From contig OW569349.1 in the NCBI GenBank assembly GCA_937625935.1, positions 124,001 through 188,000 of the forward strand: DNA of 64,000 bases, given 5' to 3'. Source of the DNA: Tetramitus jugosus (lineage: Eukaryota > Heterolobosea > Eutetramitea > Acrasida > Vahlkampfiidae). This document shows positions 23,285-32,760 of this stretch, one piece after another (positions within the stretch are counted from its first letter, which is position 1; the number at the start of each line of letters is the position of its first letter). Position numbers and translations under genes: made by a program. The notes beneath the pieces are model-generated. The model made no database searches. It was not told the origin of the DNA and saw only the letters and a list, made by a program, of their open reading frames with translations.

Positions 23285-24760
23285 CTACAATTCCTCGGCT
23301 CGCCGGAACACAAAAATCTTTTGCTTGTACATGTCGGCTACTGCAATCGTTGATCCATCAGGGGATAGAGCAGCCCTCGTAGGACACGAGAACAGATCGT
23401 CATTGGTTGCGCCAGCCTTGAATAAACACTTGCCTTCGTTGTTGCTCAAAATCTGGAAGCGATGATTGTCCGAGTCACAAACAAGTAGTTTACCTTGATC
23501 ATCGACTAATACTCCCTCAGGATTATTAAACTGACCGTCTCCTGATCCCTCTGATCCCAGCACTTTGATCAGAGTGCCCTCCCGGTCCAGCACATATATC
23601 TTGTTGGTGTCCTTGTCAGACACGTACATTCCTCCATCCACAGAGACAGAGATGGCACATGGTCTTTGATCCTCGAGTGCAATGGACCTTACATGCTCAC
23701 CCGTACTCGAGAAAATTTGAATTCTATTGTTGAAGTAATCACAGACGTACAATTGACCAGACGTTCTCTCAATAGAAACATCCATGGGCATGATAAATTG
23801 ACCATCTTGGATGCCCTGAGATCCAATCTTGAAAAGAAAAGTACCATACGTATCAAACACCTGTATTCTATGATTTCTCATGTCTGCAACAATAATGTTG
23901 TCATCCTTGTCTGTGACGACTGATTGAGGCCACATGAGCTCTCCATCGCCGTGCCCCTCTGAACCAAACGTTCTCAGAAATTGTCCCTGAGAGTCAAAGA
24001 CTTGTACTCTGTGATTTCCCTTGTCCGATACAAGGATATGCCCTTTGCTATCGATTGCAACACCAAAAGGATGAATAAATTCGCCATTTTGTGAACCACA
24101 AGATCCAAAGCTATTCACCAGTTGATACCTGTTTGCCAAATGATACTTTTTTGCCTCGTGATCATGAAGAGAAACCTTTCCACTGATTATTCGACTACTG
24201 ACATCAACACTACTACTACCACCATGACGATTGACACTATTCGTATTAAACACCGTCATGTTATTGAGCAATTGATTCAACTGATCCGACAATAACTGAA
24301 CTGATTGTTGAGTCAACTTCAATTGCAACTCCAACAATTGAAGTGCATTGTTATAGTTACTCCCATCTTGATTTATTGATTGAATTCCATGTTTCTTGCA
24401 CTGATTGTCCAAAAACATGACCAATCCATCCGGGTACTTTACTTTTCGCTCCATTGGCAATGCACCCCAATCATTCAAATCAAAAATTCGATTCTCGTTC
24501 AATCGTTGCAAATCCTGCTGGAAAAAATCTCGTTGTTTCGAACTGGTAGAGCAATTCTGTATCACATGTGAAATGTCCTGTACTGGTGATGATTCTTCTT
24601 CATGATGTTTTTGTTGTTGTTTTTTATTCGACGTCGTGTGATAGTCATGATATTGATGTTGGATCAGTAGTACTCGTGATGCTCTCTGATGAACGTGAAT
24701 AGGAGGAGAAAATAAGGGTTGTTTCCTCCTCATGAGATTTGCACTGCAACGAACAAGCAT
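23285..24760 (-). CDS. NHL-repeat beta-propeller protein
   Basis: 491 residues, one exon, ATG at 24760. The N-terminus is basic with Arg/Ser/His (about 1-40, possible mitochondrial presequence), followed by a helical or coiled segment (about 75-170). From about 205 to the end run six NHL repeats, each with the pattern G..F..P.gvavd..g.i.V.D..N.R.QvF; examples are FIHPFGVAIDSKGHILVSDK, NHRVQVFDSQGQF and NHRIQVFDTYGTF. Six repeats make a complete propeller, a protein or RNA binding platform in TRIM/NHL proteins. No RING, B-box or other partner domain is present, so function is unassigned. It converges with the acylphosphatase-like gene 63 bases away. Confidence 0.85.
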   Translation of the reverse strand: MLVRCSANLMRRKQPLFSPPIHVHQRASRVLLIQHQYHDYHTTSNKKQQQKHHEEESSPVQDISHVIQNCSTSSKQRDFFQQDLQRLNENRIFDLNDWGALPMERKVKYPDGLVMFLDNQCKKHGIQSINQDGSNYNNALQLLELQLKLTQQSVQLLSDQLNQLLNNMTVFNTNSVNRHGGSSSVDVSSRIISGKVSLHDHEAKKYHLANRYQLVNSFGSCGSQNGEFIHPFGVAIDSKGHILVSDKGNHRVQVFDSQGQFLRTFGSEGHGDGELMWPQSVVTDKDDNIIVADMRNHRIQVFDTYGTFLFKIGSQGIQDGQFIMPMDVSIERTSGQLYVCDYFNNRIQIFSSTGEHVRSIALEDQRPCAISVSVDGGMYVSDKDTNKIYVLDREGTLIKVLGSEGSGDGQFNNPEGVLVDDQGKLLVCDSDNHRFQILSNNEGKCLFKAGATNDDLFSCPTRAALSPDGSTIAVADMYKQKIFVFRRAEEL

Positions 24761-24826
24761 TTTTTTCGAAAATTGTTAGTCTCTTTGCTTCGTTTCTTGT
24801 TGTTGTTGTTTTCTTTTGTTAAATTC

Positions 24827-25189
24827 TCACACTCGAGCTACGTGTGGTTCAAAGATTTGCGCAATGAACACGAGATGACAATCATCAACCAGGAAACACA
24901 AGTGACGGATCGAAGGCACATAATAGCTGAACACGGCACCATTTTGATCATTTTTGCGATGACCAATCACACATGCCCAATCACCTCCAAACTTTTGTGA
25001 GAAGAGTGATGTGAATTGTTTGGCAATGGAAGCGTAGTATTCAGCATTGAAACGATTGGTGAGTTGAGGAGAATTGTTTTTGTTGTTGGTCAATGTAGGT
25101 GTTGGTGTGGTGAGATGGAGAGTGGCACATTGATAGGCATATTGAGTGTGGTCCGTGTTGAACCCAGAGTTTTCCCCTAGTTGGATCAT
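24827..25189 (-). CDS. Divergent dynein light chain LC8-like protein
   Basis: 120 residues from the ATG at 25189 (a longer reading would need a TTG start). The C-terminal half resembles LC8/Tctex-type light chains: a helix (YYASIAKQFTSLFSQKFGGD) followed by the WACVIGHRK strand, like the family's W.CIVGRNFG, and two more beta strands. LC8 proteins are dimeric hubs in dynein and other complexes. The N-terminal 40 residues are unrelated, Thr/Asn/Pro-rich. Similarity is moderate and judged by eye, so the family call is tentative. It lies 66 bases upstream of the NHL gene on the same strand. Confidence 0.6.
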   Translation of the reverse strand: MIQLGENSGFNTDHTQYAYQCATLHLTTPTPTLTNNKNNSPQLTNRFNAEYYASIAKQFTSLFSQKFGGDWACVIGHRKNDQNGAVFSYYVPSIRHLCFLVDDCHLVFIAQIFEPHVARV

Positions 25190-25250
25190 GTTTGTTGTGT
25201 TTTCCAAGTGATGTATTTGTTTTTTGTTCTGCGATTGAGCTTTTTGTGCT

Positions 25251-26992
25251 TCAAGTGGTTACCGAGGTTTTACTTGATTGTTTCACGAGTTTGGGTGGTT
25301 TTCTTTTGTTTCCAAGCTCTGATGTTGGCTCAATGATTGTTGGTTGGGTTGACTGAGGTTGAGTGCTGATCAATTCCAAGTCAGGATCCATGTCATCCAG
25401 ATCGGAATCCGGGTCGAGCAAGTTGGTTTCCTCCAGAGGATCTACAGTTTGTTTTACAATGTTGAAGAATTGGAACTGGGTGGTGTATATCTTCCTCCGT
25501 TTAGATATCTCTATGAATCGAGCTATATCGTACCTATTGTCGTCTGTTGTGGGTGCATCGTCTTCCTGTTCATCATTCACTTCGGGTAGCTCTAACGGAG
25601 TGATACGCGTGGCAGCGGCAGCAGTTTTCTCTTCCTCAAGCATCAAGTTATGATTGTAGGTTCGATGAACTAGTGTAACTCTATATTCTCGTTTCTTCAT
25701 GACAAATTTACCACTAACCTGTTTGCTCGTTGTACCTGCTGAACCAGGTCGACCACCATAGGATCGAGCTGAAGAAGGTCGAGATCCACTACTCGCAGAT
25801 GCAGCGCCTGGGGATTTAGGAGGTTCCATTGATGCATAGAGATCATCCGTGTTTGAGTTGTTAAGAAAAGTGAGTTGATTACCATTTATCAACGCCCGAG
25901 TTCTATCACCTGGTTGAATTAATAAGATATAGGAGGCTTTTGTGGAGTAGATCTGGGAGGAGACAAAGATTGAGCTCAAAAAATCTTCGTATTCTTTGGA
26001 CAAACCCCGGTACAGTTCAGGTAATTGACTCTCAGGTTGCATTTGATGTTTCTGCTCGTTCTCTAAAATACTGAACAATTCACAAATAGTATCAGAGTCA
26101 TAGAATCGGCGCTGAATTCGTAAGTACCTTTCTTTCTTCGACAGAACGGTCTGTACATTGACGTCATCAACAGGATTCATATCATCCGAAGTTTCTGTAT
26201 CAGGAAGCGAGAAACTCTCGGTTTTTGACAGCTTCAAGGTTGTCAGCAAGTCAACAAATTTTCTCTTTCCATTGATCATTTTCATACTTAGAGTTTGCAA
26301 GGAGTTGTCAATTCCAGGTGTATCATCAATCGTGTATTCTCCATGCATGAGCTCGTACGCGCATCTATTAGGATCCCTGTTCGAGAAGAAGTACAGACCA
26401 TCCTGCAATGATCCCAACAACAGATTGAAGGGATCAAGCTTAGATGACTTCGAAGCAATTTTTGAGATGTATTGCATTGGTTGGATTTCTTCGTTCAATA
26501 AGTAATCTCTCACCATTAACTTTCGAGCGTCGTGCTTTAATTGCCGAATTCGTTCTGACTTGGATTCGGAAGGTTTACTATCACTTGAAGTTGTATCATT
26601 CTTATCCTCTTTCTTGATTTCATTATTTGAATTGCTCGTTGATCCGTCAAGTTCAACATGTCTCTTTTGAAACTCGGTGTTCATCTGTTGACCGACCCTG
26701 ACATCGACCATCAGTGCAATCCTGCCAGTCTTTGTCAGTCCAAACCATATACTTTTCTCCTTGTGAAAGAACAACTTTGTTTCTTCTTCACAAGATAACA
26801 AATGAGGATTGTGAGCTGAGAATTTCGGAGGATTCAGAGATATGTGATTGAATTCATCCCTGTTCGTAAAGAGCACCATTAGTTCATCTTAAACTTTCAA
26901 ATCCCACGGAATGAGTAAAGTGCATACTTGTTTGCTAACAACAATAAATAATAAAAAGGATTTCGTGGTTGATAGGAAAGAATAACACTCAT
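25251..26992 (-). CDS. TANGO2/NRDE-family protein
   Basis: Member of the TANGO2 (NRDE) family, linked in animals to Golgi organisation, lipid and haem handling; no reaction is firmly known. Exons on the minus strand are 26992..26928 and 26859..25251, intron 26860..26927 (GTATGC..ACAG, 68 bases). Splicing gives 557 residues and the junction LLLLANKDEFN, which fits the family's N-terminal strand followed by NRDEF (here NKDEF). Further matches are WFGLTKTGRIALMVDV, NLLLGSLQDGLYFFSN and an EYTIDDTPGIDNSL block. The family is usually about 270 residues; the extra 280 include a Ser/Lys linker after the first strands and a long Ser/Gly-, Asp/Glu-rich C-terminal half. Without splicing, an intronic ATG at 26879 would also give a short open start (see findings). 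The divergent transporter gene starts 181 bases away. Confidence 0.78.
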
Positions 26993-27173
26993 CACCCACT
27001 TCTCTGCTTGAAACTGTAAATTTCCTCTCTCAATTTTCACTTCCACTTCGGAGTTCTCCCATTCTCCGGTCTCTCTTTTTCACAAGCGACAAGTTTCCTC
27101 CAAATTTCAGCTGTGACTTTTGCACACAAGCAAACAGAACAACAACAAATTTTATCCACTCCATCCAGTTGTA

Positions 27174-29054
27174 ATGAGTAGTTACTCCTCAGTATCTTCT
27201 CTCGAAGAACACATTTCACTCACTCACAATGTCAATCGAAACTATCAATACTATTCTTCACCATCCTCACCTCACAACAACAACCACAACAACCACAACC
27301 ATACCATGATTCTAGATGATTCTGATCTTCCATTCCGTCAAAAGTACAGTGGAAGTCACGAAGCCGATCGTGATGATGAATACTCTGTCAACAACAACAA
27401 CAACAACAATAGTAGTAGTAGTAGAAACATGAGTCATTCCACTTCTCCCAAAAGCTCTTCTTTTCTCTTTGGTTTTTTTCAAAAAGGAACAAATGCTGAT
27501 CATAATGGTGATGATGTAGAAGGTGGTGGTGCTAGTGCTGGTAACAAGAAGACCACCGTGATGGTAGAGTACAAAAAATCAAGGCCATTCCAATCCTTTA
27601 TCAACATTATCAAGACGTTTGCTGGTGCGGGGACATTTGGATTGCCGTGGGCATTAAAACAGTCGGGTCTATTGGCCGGTTTCATTGGTGTTTTGGTAAT
27701 GGCACTGTTGGCCAATTACACAATGCATTTGTTGGTCAAGTGTCGAAGGTTCATTCAAGCTCAGGAACAGTACTATGATACGAGTGATTATTGGAAGACG
27801 AGAGATTTGAGGCAAAAGATTCAGGTGACTGATGAGACAGAGATTGAAGAGATGAAACGTACTGCAAAACCTGCAAAGGACGAATGGGAACAAGAACAGA
27901 GAAACAAGGGATTGTTCTATAAGAAGGCCAAGAGAACGAGACCGTTGCATTGGCGAATGAAGTATGAAGGTGTTCCGGATGAAACAGAGGAGGCAAAGAA
28001 AATGCTCGGAGAGGATCAGAATGATCCCAATGACTATATTTATGATCAACATCGGATCTTTACCTATATGGATCTGGGTTATGAAGCAATGGGCAGCTGG
28101 GGTAGTGCAATGGTTTATTTTTTGCTATTTATGTGTAACTTGGGTGTATGCACTGTCTATTTGACAATGATTGCTGAAATGATGAACAGTATGGTGCCTC
28201 ATATCCCTCATCGTGTATGGCTACTGTTTACGATACCGATTTTTGTTCCAATGAGTTGGATTCGATCTTATGCGCTCATGACACCAATCAGTATTCTCGG
28301 TACGATTAGTTTGCTCACTGCACTGATTTCAGTGCTCGTGTACGGATTTACGGAGAGAATATCGTTCATTAAGGCACCTTGGCATTATCCAGCGCAGTAC
28401 TCATTGTTCAATGCCCAGTACTTTACTCGTTTTATTGGTGTTGTGCTCTTCCTGTTCAACACACATACCTGCGTGCTTCCAATCGAACAGTCTACTGCAC
28501 CAAGAAGAAAGTATGGATGGGCACTAGGTCTCGGTTTCTCCTTCATTGTAGTCATTAATCTATCTTTTGCTCTGATTGTATTCCTGTTCTTTGGAACGGA
28601 TATTCAACCGAACGCACTGAGTAATCTACCAGGAGGAACTGTTTGGGTCTACATTATTAAGGGTTGCTTGGTCGCAGAGGTTGCATTTACTTTTGCTGTT
28701 GTTCTCATGCCAGTATCTGAAGCATTTGATGAAAAAGTGATTTACAAGTTGAAGGACAGATATTGGCCATTTATTCTTACGGGGTCGGCCATCAGAACAC
28801 TGCTGGTGCTGTTCGTCGTGGCCGTCGCCGAGATTTTTGGAGACAACTTTGGCATTGCCATGTCGTTTATTGGCGGTCTAGGACCTAATCTGCTCGGATT
28901 CGGTCTCCCTAGTTTATTCTACTTAATCTTGATGCGTAGGCACTATGGCTTCATCACATTTATGTTCAATTGTTTCATCATTGTGTTTGGATTGTTTGCG
29001 CTCGTATACAATACTTATTCCACATATGTCGATCTCAGATATCCATCTTCATAA
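27174..29054 (+). CDS. Amino acid transporter, AAAP/SLC36-38 type
   Basis: Membrane transporter of the amino acid/auxin permease family, 626 residues, one exon, start at the ATG at 27174 (MSSYSSVSS). The N-terminal 135 residues are cytosolic and low complexity (Asn, Ser, His). The first transmembrane segment carries the family pattern FINIIKTFAGAGTFGLPWAL, followed by GLLAGFIGVLVMALLANYTM. A charged loop of about 120 residues lies between helices 2 and 3, longer than usual. About nine further hydrophobic helices follow (for example YFLLFMCNLGVCTVYLTMIA, VVLFLFNTHTCVLPIEQS, SFIGGLGPNLLGFGLPSLFY). Proton- or sodium-coupled amino acid uptake, plasma membrane or lysosome, is inferred from the family. 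The substrate is not readable. Confidence 0.9.
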   Translation: MSSYSSVSSLEEHISLTHNVNRNYQYYSSPSSPHNNNHNNHNHTMILDDSDLPFRQKYSGSHEADRDDEYSVNNNNNNNSSSSRNMSHSTSPKSSSFLFGFFQKGTNADHNGDDVEGGGASAGNKKTTVMVEYKKSRPFQSFINIIKTFAGAGTFGLPWALKQSGLLAGFIGVLVMALLANYTMHLLVKCRRFIQAQEQYYDTSDYWKTRDLRQKIQVTDETEIEEMKRTAKPAKDEWEQEQRNKGLFYKKAKRTRPLHWRMKYEGVPDETEEAKKMLGEDQNDPNDYIYDQHRIFTYMDLGYEAMGSWGSAMVYFLLFMCNLGVCTVYLTMIAEMMNSMVPHIPHRVWLLFTIPIFVPMSWIRSYALMTPISILGTISLLTALISVLVYGFTERISFIKAPWHYPAQYSLFNAQYFTRFIGVVLFLFNTHTCVLPIEQSTAPRRKYGWALGLGFSFIVVINLSFALIVFLFFGTDIQPNALSNLPGGTVWVYIIKGCLVAEVAFTFAVVLMPVSEAFDEKVIYKLKDRYWPFILTGSAIRTLLVLFVVAVAEIFGDNFGIAMSFIGGLGPNLLGFGLPSLFYLILMRRHYGFITFMFNCFIIVFGLFALVYNTYSTYVDLRYPSS

Positions 29055-29163
29055 TACCAACAACAAGTATCAATGATAAAACCTGAAATATTAATTCTTG
29101 ATAATTGTGTTTTTATAACAAGGACTTCCTAGTCGAGAAACCTCCTTCATCGATCATAGGTGG

Positions 29164-30027
29164 TTACAACTTGTTGCTCTGCAATTGCTTTACTCTTTCT
29201 TTGAGGCTCTTTATCTCCTTCTTCATAGAGATCTCTTTCGCCAACATCAGCTCATTCTCCTTTTGGGCCAACTCTTTATCCTTTTGGGCCAACTCTTTAT
29301 CCTTTTGGGCCAACATCAGCTCTATATCTTTCTGGATAAGTTCTTTCTCCTTTTGGACCAACATCAGCTCCATATCTCTCTTGGCAATTTCTTTCTCTGT
29401 CTTGGCCAACGTAACCTTTGTTTCCATCAACTCCTTGAACAGTGAAGTTGACCCACGAGAGAGGGAACTTACTTGAGAGGAGGAGGAAACGGAGATATCA
29501 TCGGAAGAACCATCTGAACCATCCAAGTCCCTATTAGCCCTAATGGTATGAAACTTCTCCCTGTCTGATACCATCTCGTCTTCGGCTTTGAGGTACTCGT
29601 ACTCAGCATTTTGAATGCAAAGGGTTTTTGCCCCGGTCTTGAGAAACTCCAAGGCATGATCGGTGTGTTCGCATCTTACCAGGTGAATTTGAAAGATCTT
29701 TTTGTCCTCTTCGGCATTGAAAGCTACCTTCCTCACGATACCTGGTTGATTCAATATCATTGGATCTTGAGATGGAAGAGGGACCCTCCCATTAAAGATG
29801 TCCTTGAGGAATGTTCGAAAACCGTGATATTGAGATGAAACTTCAATTGTGACGACAACTCCTGGCACTTCTTCTTGATTCATTTGATGTTTGATGATTT
29901 TTGCCCGTCCAACTGTAGAGAATTTATCGCTCGTATTTGGCGCCTCGGAGAAATTTTGCGACAATCTTCCGAACGAAGCCACGTCGTGAGTTGATTCAAG
30001 CACCTTGATGATTGACAGTGAGCCCAT
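29164..30027 (-). CDS. Coiled-coil protein of unknown function
   Basis: 287 residues from the ATG at 30027. Residues about 50-140 look globular (VPGVVVTIEVSSQYHGFRTF and GIVRKVAFNAEEDKKIFQIH), followed by an acidic/Ser linker and a C-terminal coiled coil (about 200-285) built from near-identical heptads (ELAQKDK, ELMLAQK). The heptads are encoded by a 21-base tandem repeat. No known family is recognised. The start codon lies inside a duplicated copy of an internal segment of this same gene (30023..30118), so the present N-terminus (MGSLSII..) may be recent or the gene may have been remodelled. Whether the ATG at 29883 (MNQEE) is the older start is open. Confidence 0.65.
   Translation of the reverse strand: MGSLSIIKVLESTHDVASFGRLSQNFSEAPNTSDKFSTVGRAKIIKHQMNQEEVPGVVVTIEVSSQYHGFRTFLKDIFNGRVPLPSQDPMILNQPGIVRKVAFNAEEDKKIFQIHLVRCEHTDHALEFLKTGAKTLCIQNAEYEYLKAEDEMVSDREKFHTIRANRDLDGSDGSSDDISVSSSSQVSSLSRGSTSLFKELMETKVTLAKTEKEIAKRDMELMLVQKEKELIQKDIELMLAQKDKELAQKDKELAQKENELMLAKEISMKKEIKSLKERVKQLQSNKL
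29259..29314. repeat. 21-bp tandem repeat coding for coiled-coil heptads
   Basis: Two exact 21-base units (29259..29279 and 29280..29300) begin CCTTTTGGGCCAAC and continue CTCTTTAT; a third unit starting at 29301 is identical for its first 14 bases. Each unit codes for seven residues of the coiled coil on the minus strand, so copy-number change keeps both frame and heptad register. Confidence 0.8.
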
Positions 30028-30118
30028 TGAAGATGCTCTTTAGGCATGATCGAAAACTGTGATATTGGGATGAAATTTCAATTGTTACCATTACACCTTG
30101 CACTTTCTCTTGATTCAT
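30023..30118 (-). pseudogene. Duplicated internal fragment of the adjacent coiled-coil gene
   Basis: On the minus strand, 32 codons starting with an ATG at 30118 match 29883..29788 of the neighbouring gene. 24 of 32 residues are identical with no gap (MNQEKVQGVMVTIEISSQ versus MNQEEVPGVVVTIEVSSQ). The match ends at 30023, and the frame then diverges. The start codon of the intact gene (30027..30025) lies within this copy in a different frame. It is therefore a partial tandem duplication or the remnant of a paralogue. Confidence 0.8.
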
Positions 30119-30322
30119 TTCCTATTTCGATCTTTTGTTTATCTCATTCCAAAAACTTAAAAGTTAGTCGTTTTGGCCCGAGGTATCACTGCTTGTGCAC
30201 ATGCAACATGGAAAAGCCTCGAATCTAAATATGGTCGATAGCAACATTAGTAAACAACTCAAGTCATTCGTTAAACACAAAATTTGTTTAATTTTGGAGC
30301 CGCAGCAACCTTAAGTCGCTCC

Positions 30323-31381
30323 CTACCACCTTTCATAAATTAATTGTTCCTTTCCCACCCCAATGTCTGACAATGATTGCACGATTCCTTGAATCATTGG
30401 ATCTGGACCACAGACATAAAACAATCCGTTCCGCAAATTGTCCCCTCCTTCATCATCCTCTGCAAAGAAGACCTTCTCAAGCAACGACCGATCCAATTGA
30501 CCCGAACTCATATTGTCTTTGCTTGGACCAGCCACATGATCACCAGTGTCACTCTCTTCATCCGATACATTGTAATACACTTGCATCCTTGCATGCTCAC
30601 ATGTTCGACTCGATTCCTCCAATTCGCGCCAAAATACTAAATCCTCCGCTCTCCTCGCACCGTAAAGCATTTTAACGCGCGTATTCGGCAATGGATGACT
30701 GAGATGTCGTACATGGTTCCAAATGCTCAACATGGGCGTAATTCCAATGCCACCTCCAATTAAATTCACTCGCGTATACTTTTCATAGTTCCTTCTTGAA
30801 TCACCATCACCATCATTGTCATTCGTCGTCAACTCAGGTTGCAAATACATGAATTGTCCATCTGGCCCTCGAATATCCATGACTGTTTCACCTGCAATGC
30901 ACTCATCACTGTGAATGAACTGTGTCATACGATGATTGGACAACTTGATTGCAAATTCAAGTTCATTCGGGTGGAAATGATGCGGTGAATTGCTCGAATT
31001 GATCATTGAAAATCCAGCAATACCATTCAGATCATGATGATATTGATGCTGCTGCTGTTGCTGGTCATTTCCAATGATCGTTGCCTTGTTCCTATGGCCT
31101 TTGTGATGATCATTCCATGTGGGCAGTGGATAAAAATCGACCCATTGACCAGGATAGAACTTGAATAGCACCGGTGAGTTCATGGAACCATTGCTGTTAT
31201 TGTTGTTACTGTTATTATAATCAATAGAGTTGTTGCTGTGGTCCCATATCGGTTGGAATGGCAACAGAGTCAATTTGGTGATTTGGTCCGAGAGTTGCGA
31301 TTTGCAGAGAACTTTGGCCTTCCAATTCTGAGGTGCAATTCTCTTTGCAAACGAAAAGGGCGATCTCATCATGTGTCGCAT
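30323..31381 (-). CDS. OXNAD1-like flavin/NAD(P) oxidoreductase
   Basis: 352 residues, one exon, ATG at 31381. A ferredoxin-reductase-type protein: an FAD-binding barrel with FKFYPGQWVDFYPLP and a later KLSNHRMTQFIHSDECIAGE segment, then the NAD-binding domain with LIGGGIGITPMLSIWNHVR, KMLYGARRAEDLVFWRELEE and the C-terminal FYVCGPDPMIQG. Order and spacing match OXNAD1 proteins, thought to be mitochondrial; the Arg/Lys/Ser-rich first 25 residues could be a presequence. Asn, Gln/His and Asp/Ser insertions occur between strands. Electron donor is probably NADH or NADPH; the acceptor is unknown. Confidence 0.82.
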   Translation of the reverse strand: MRHMMRSPFSFAKRIAPQNWKAKVLCKSQLSDQITKLTLLPFQPIWDHSNNSIDYNNSNNNNSNGSMNSPVLFKFYPGQWVDFYPLPTWNDHHKGHRNKATIIGNDQQQQQHQYHHDLNGIAGFSMINSSNSPHHFHPNELEFAIKLSNHRMTQFIHSDECIAGETVMDIRGPDGQFMYLQPELTTNDNDGDGDSRRNYEKYTRVNLIGGGIGITPMLSIWNHVRHLSHPLPNTRVKMLYGARRAEDLVFWRELEESSRTCEHARMQVYYNVSDEESDTGDHVAGPSKDNMSSGQLDRSLLEKVFFAEDDEGGDNLRNGLFYVCGPDPMIQGIVQSLSDIGVGKEQLIYERW

Positions 31382-31522
31382 GTTTTGTGTTGGTGTTTGT
31401 TGTTTGTTGTTTTGTCATGCAACAAATTTCATCCGATGCGGAGAGAGTTTGTTTTGGCGATTTACTGAAATTGGGAGTAAAAGAAGAAGACATGACATAA
31501 TTGATAGGGAACTCACGTGAGT

Positions 31523-32524
31523 TTATTGTTTGTGATCATCATCTTCGTCAGATGATTCCTCTTCTTCCGATTGTTCCTCTTCCTCTTCGCTTTGCTCTTC
31601 TTCTTCCTCTTTCTCGTCATCATCGTCATCCTCGTCTTCTTCCTCACTCTCCTCCTCTTCACTGCTCGTCTCTTCTTCTACTTGATTCCATTTGTTCCGG
31701 TTTGGATTCGCATTCATTCGATTTGGATTCCTGTTTGGATTCACAATGATATCATCTTCATCGCCACTCCCATCATCCTCATCAGAACTCTCTCCAATGT
31801 CATAATTGCTTCGATCGTAACCATCTGCTCCCTTTCTCAAAGCTCTCTCTCTTCTCTCCTCTTCACACATGGCCAAGTATCGATTCTGTGCTTCAATCAC
31901 CTCTTGTCCCGTCTGACATTGACTGTACTGTGTCAACAGTTCAAAATTCAAATCAATAAACGTTTGTCCCCACGTAAACTTTGCCAATAGCTCTTGTGCT
32001 CGATCTTGGAAACCACAAATGAATAGAGTGGCAGCCAACGCTTCCACACATGACAATTTGAGTGGTCGTCCATAATTGACCGGATTGGCCGCAATTAAAA
32101 ATGGCAACAATCTCGGATTGCCCATTCTCAACTTGTGAAACGCAATACTGCCACCGGACGTGACTTCATTCCACGAACAATCAATGACACATGCACCTGA
32201 TTTTTCCACAATTTCCTTATCTTCCAAACTCACTGCTTTTTGACCAGTGGGCGATAGAACAATGCCCTTGAATGAAGCATTGAGTGGAAGTGATTTGAGC
32301 ATGCCCATGCGCTCCAATTTTTTTCCTGTGCAACGCTTGGCGTCGCACTGTTCAAAGTCCCACATGGCCAGATTGATGGGAAAATTGAATGGCTTGTTCT
32401 TGGATGTGTTGACCTTGTTGTAAGAGTGTTTGCTCTTTTTGTGTTGATGTGGTTGATGAGAGGAGGAGCTCTTGTTGTTGGATTTGTTACCACCGAGTCC
32501 ATCGATACCGCCTTTTCTGCCCAT
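31523..32524 (-). CDS. TSR3: 18S rRNA aminocarboxypropyltransferase TSR3
   Basis: Transfers the aminocarboxypropyl group of S-adenosylmethionine to the hypermodified uridine of 18S rRNA in late 40S maturation. 333 residues from the ATG at 32524 (MGRKGG); the open frame extends upstream only from a GTG. After a Lys/Asn/His-rich start, the core shows MWDFEQCDAKRCTGKKLER, LSPTGQKAVS, CVIDCSWNEV, RLLPFLIAANPVNYGRPLKL and LSCVEALAATLFICGF, all diagnostic of TSR3. The C-terminal 70 residues are almost only Glu, Asp and Ser, an acidic tail common in ribosome-biogenesis proteins. Confidence 0.95.
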   Translation of the reverse strand: MGRKGGIDGLGGNKSNNKSSSSHQPHQHKKSKHSYNKVNTSKNKPFNFPINLAMWDFEQCDAKRCTGKKLERMGMLKSLPLNASFKGIVLSPTGQKAVSLEDKEIVEKSGACVIDCSWNEVTSGGSIAFHKLRMGNPRLLPFLIAANPVNYGRPLKLSCVEALAATLFICGFQDRAQELLAKFTWGQTFIDLNFELLTQYSQCQTGQEVIEAQNRYLAMCEEERRERALRKGADGYDRSNYDIGESSDEDDGSGDEDDIIVNPNRNPNRMNANPNRNKWNQVEEETSSEEEESEEEDEDDDDDEKEEEEEQSEEEEEQSEEEESSDEDDDHKQ

Positions 32525-32760
32525 GATGTTGTTTTTCTTGTGAGTTGGTGGGTTGTTGTTGCTGGTGTTTTTTTTCGTGTGAATGATTTTTTGTGCCCGT
32601 TTATTCAAACTCTGGGTTGAACATTTCACACGTGAAGCTGAAGAAGGCTATTATTGGGAATAGTGCTTTATTATTGGTGAACAAAAGTTCAAAAGGATCT
32701 TGGTGGTAGTAGGTGTGTGAATGGATGGTGGTGCTGCTGTGTGAATGGACGAGGAGGGAT

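Noticed and set aside
32525-32629. N-terminal extension of TSR3
   Set aside because: It starts at GTG in a low-complexity leader. The ATG at 32524 gives a normal TSR3.
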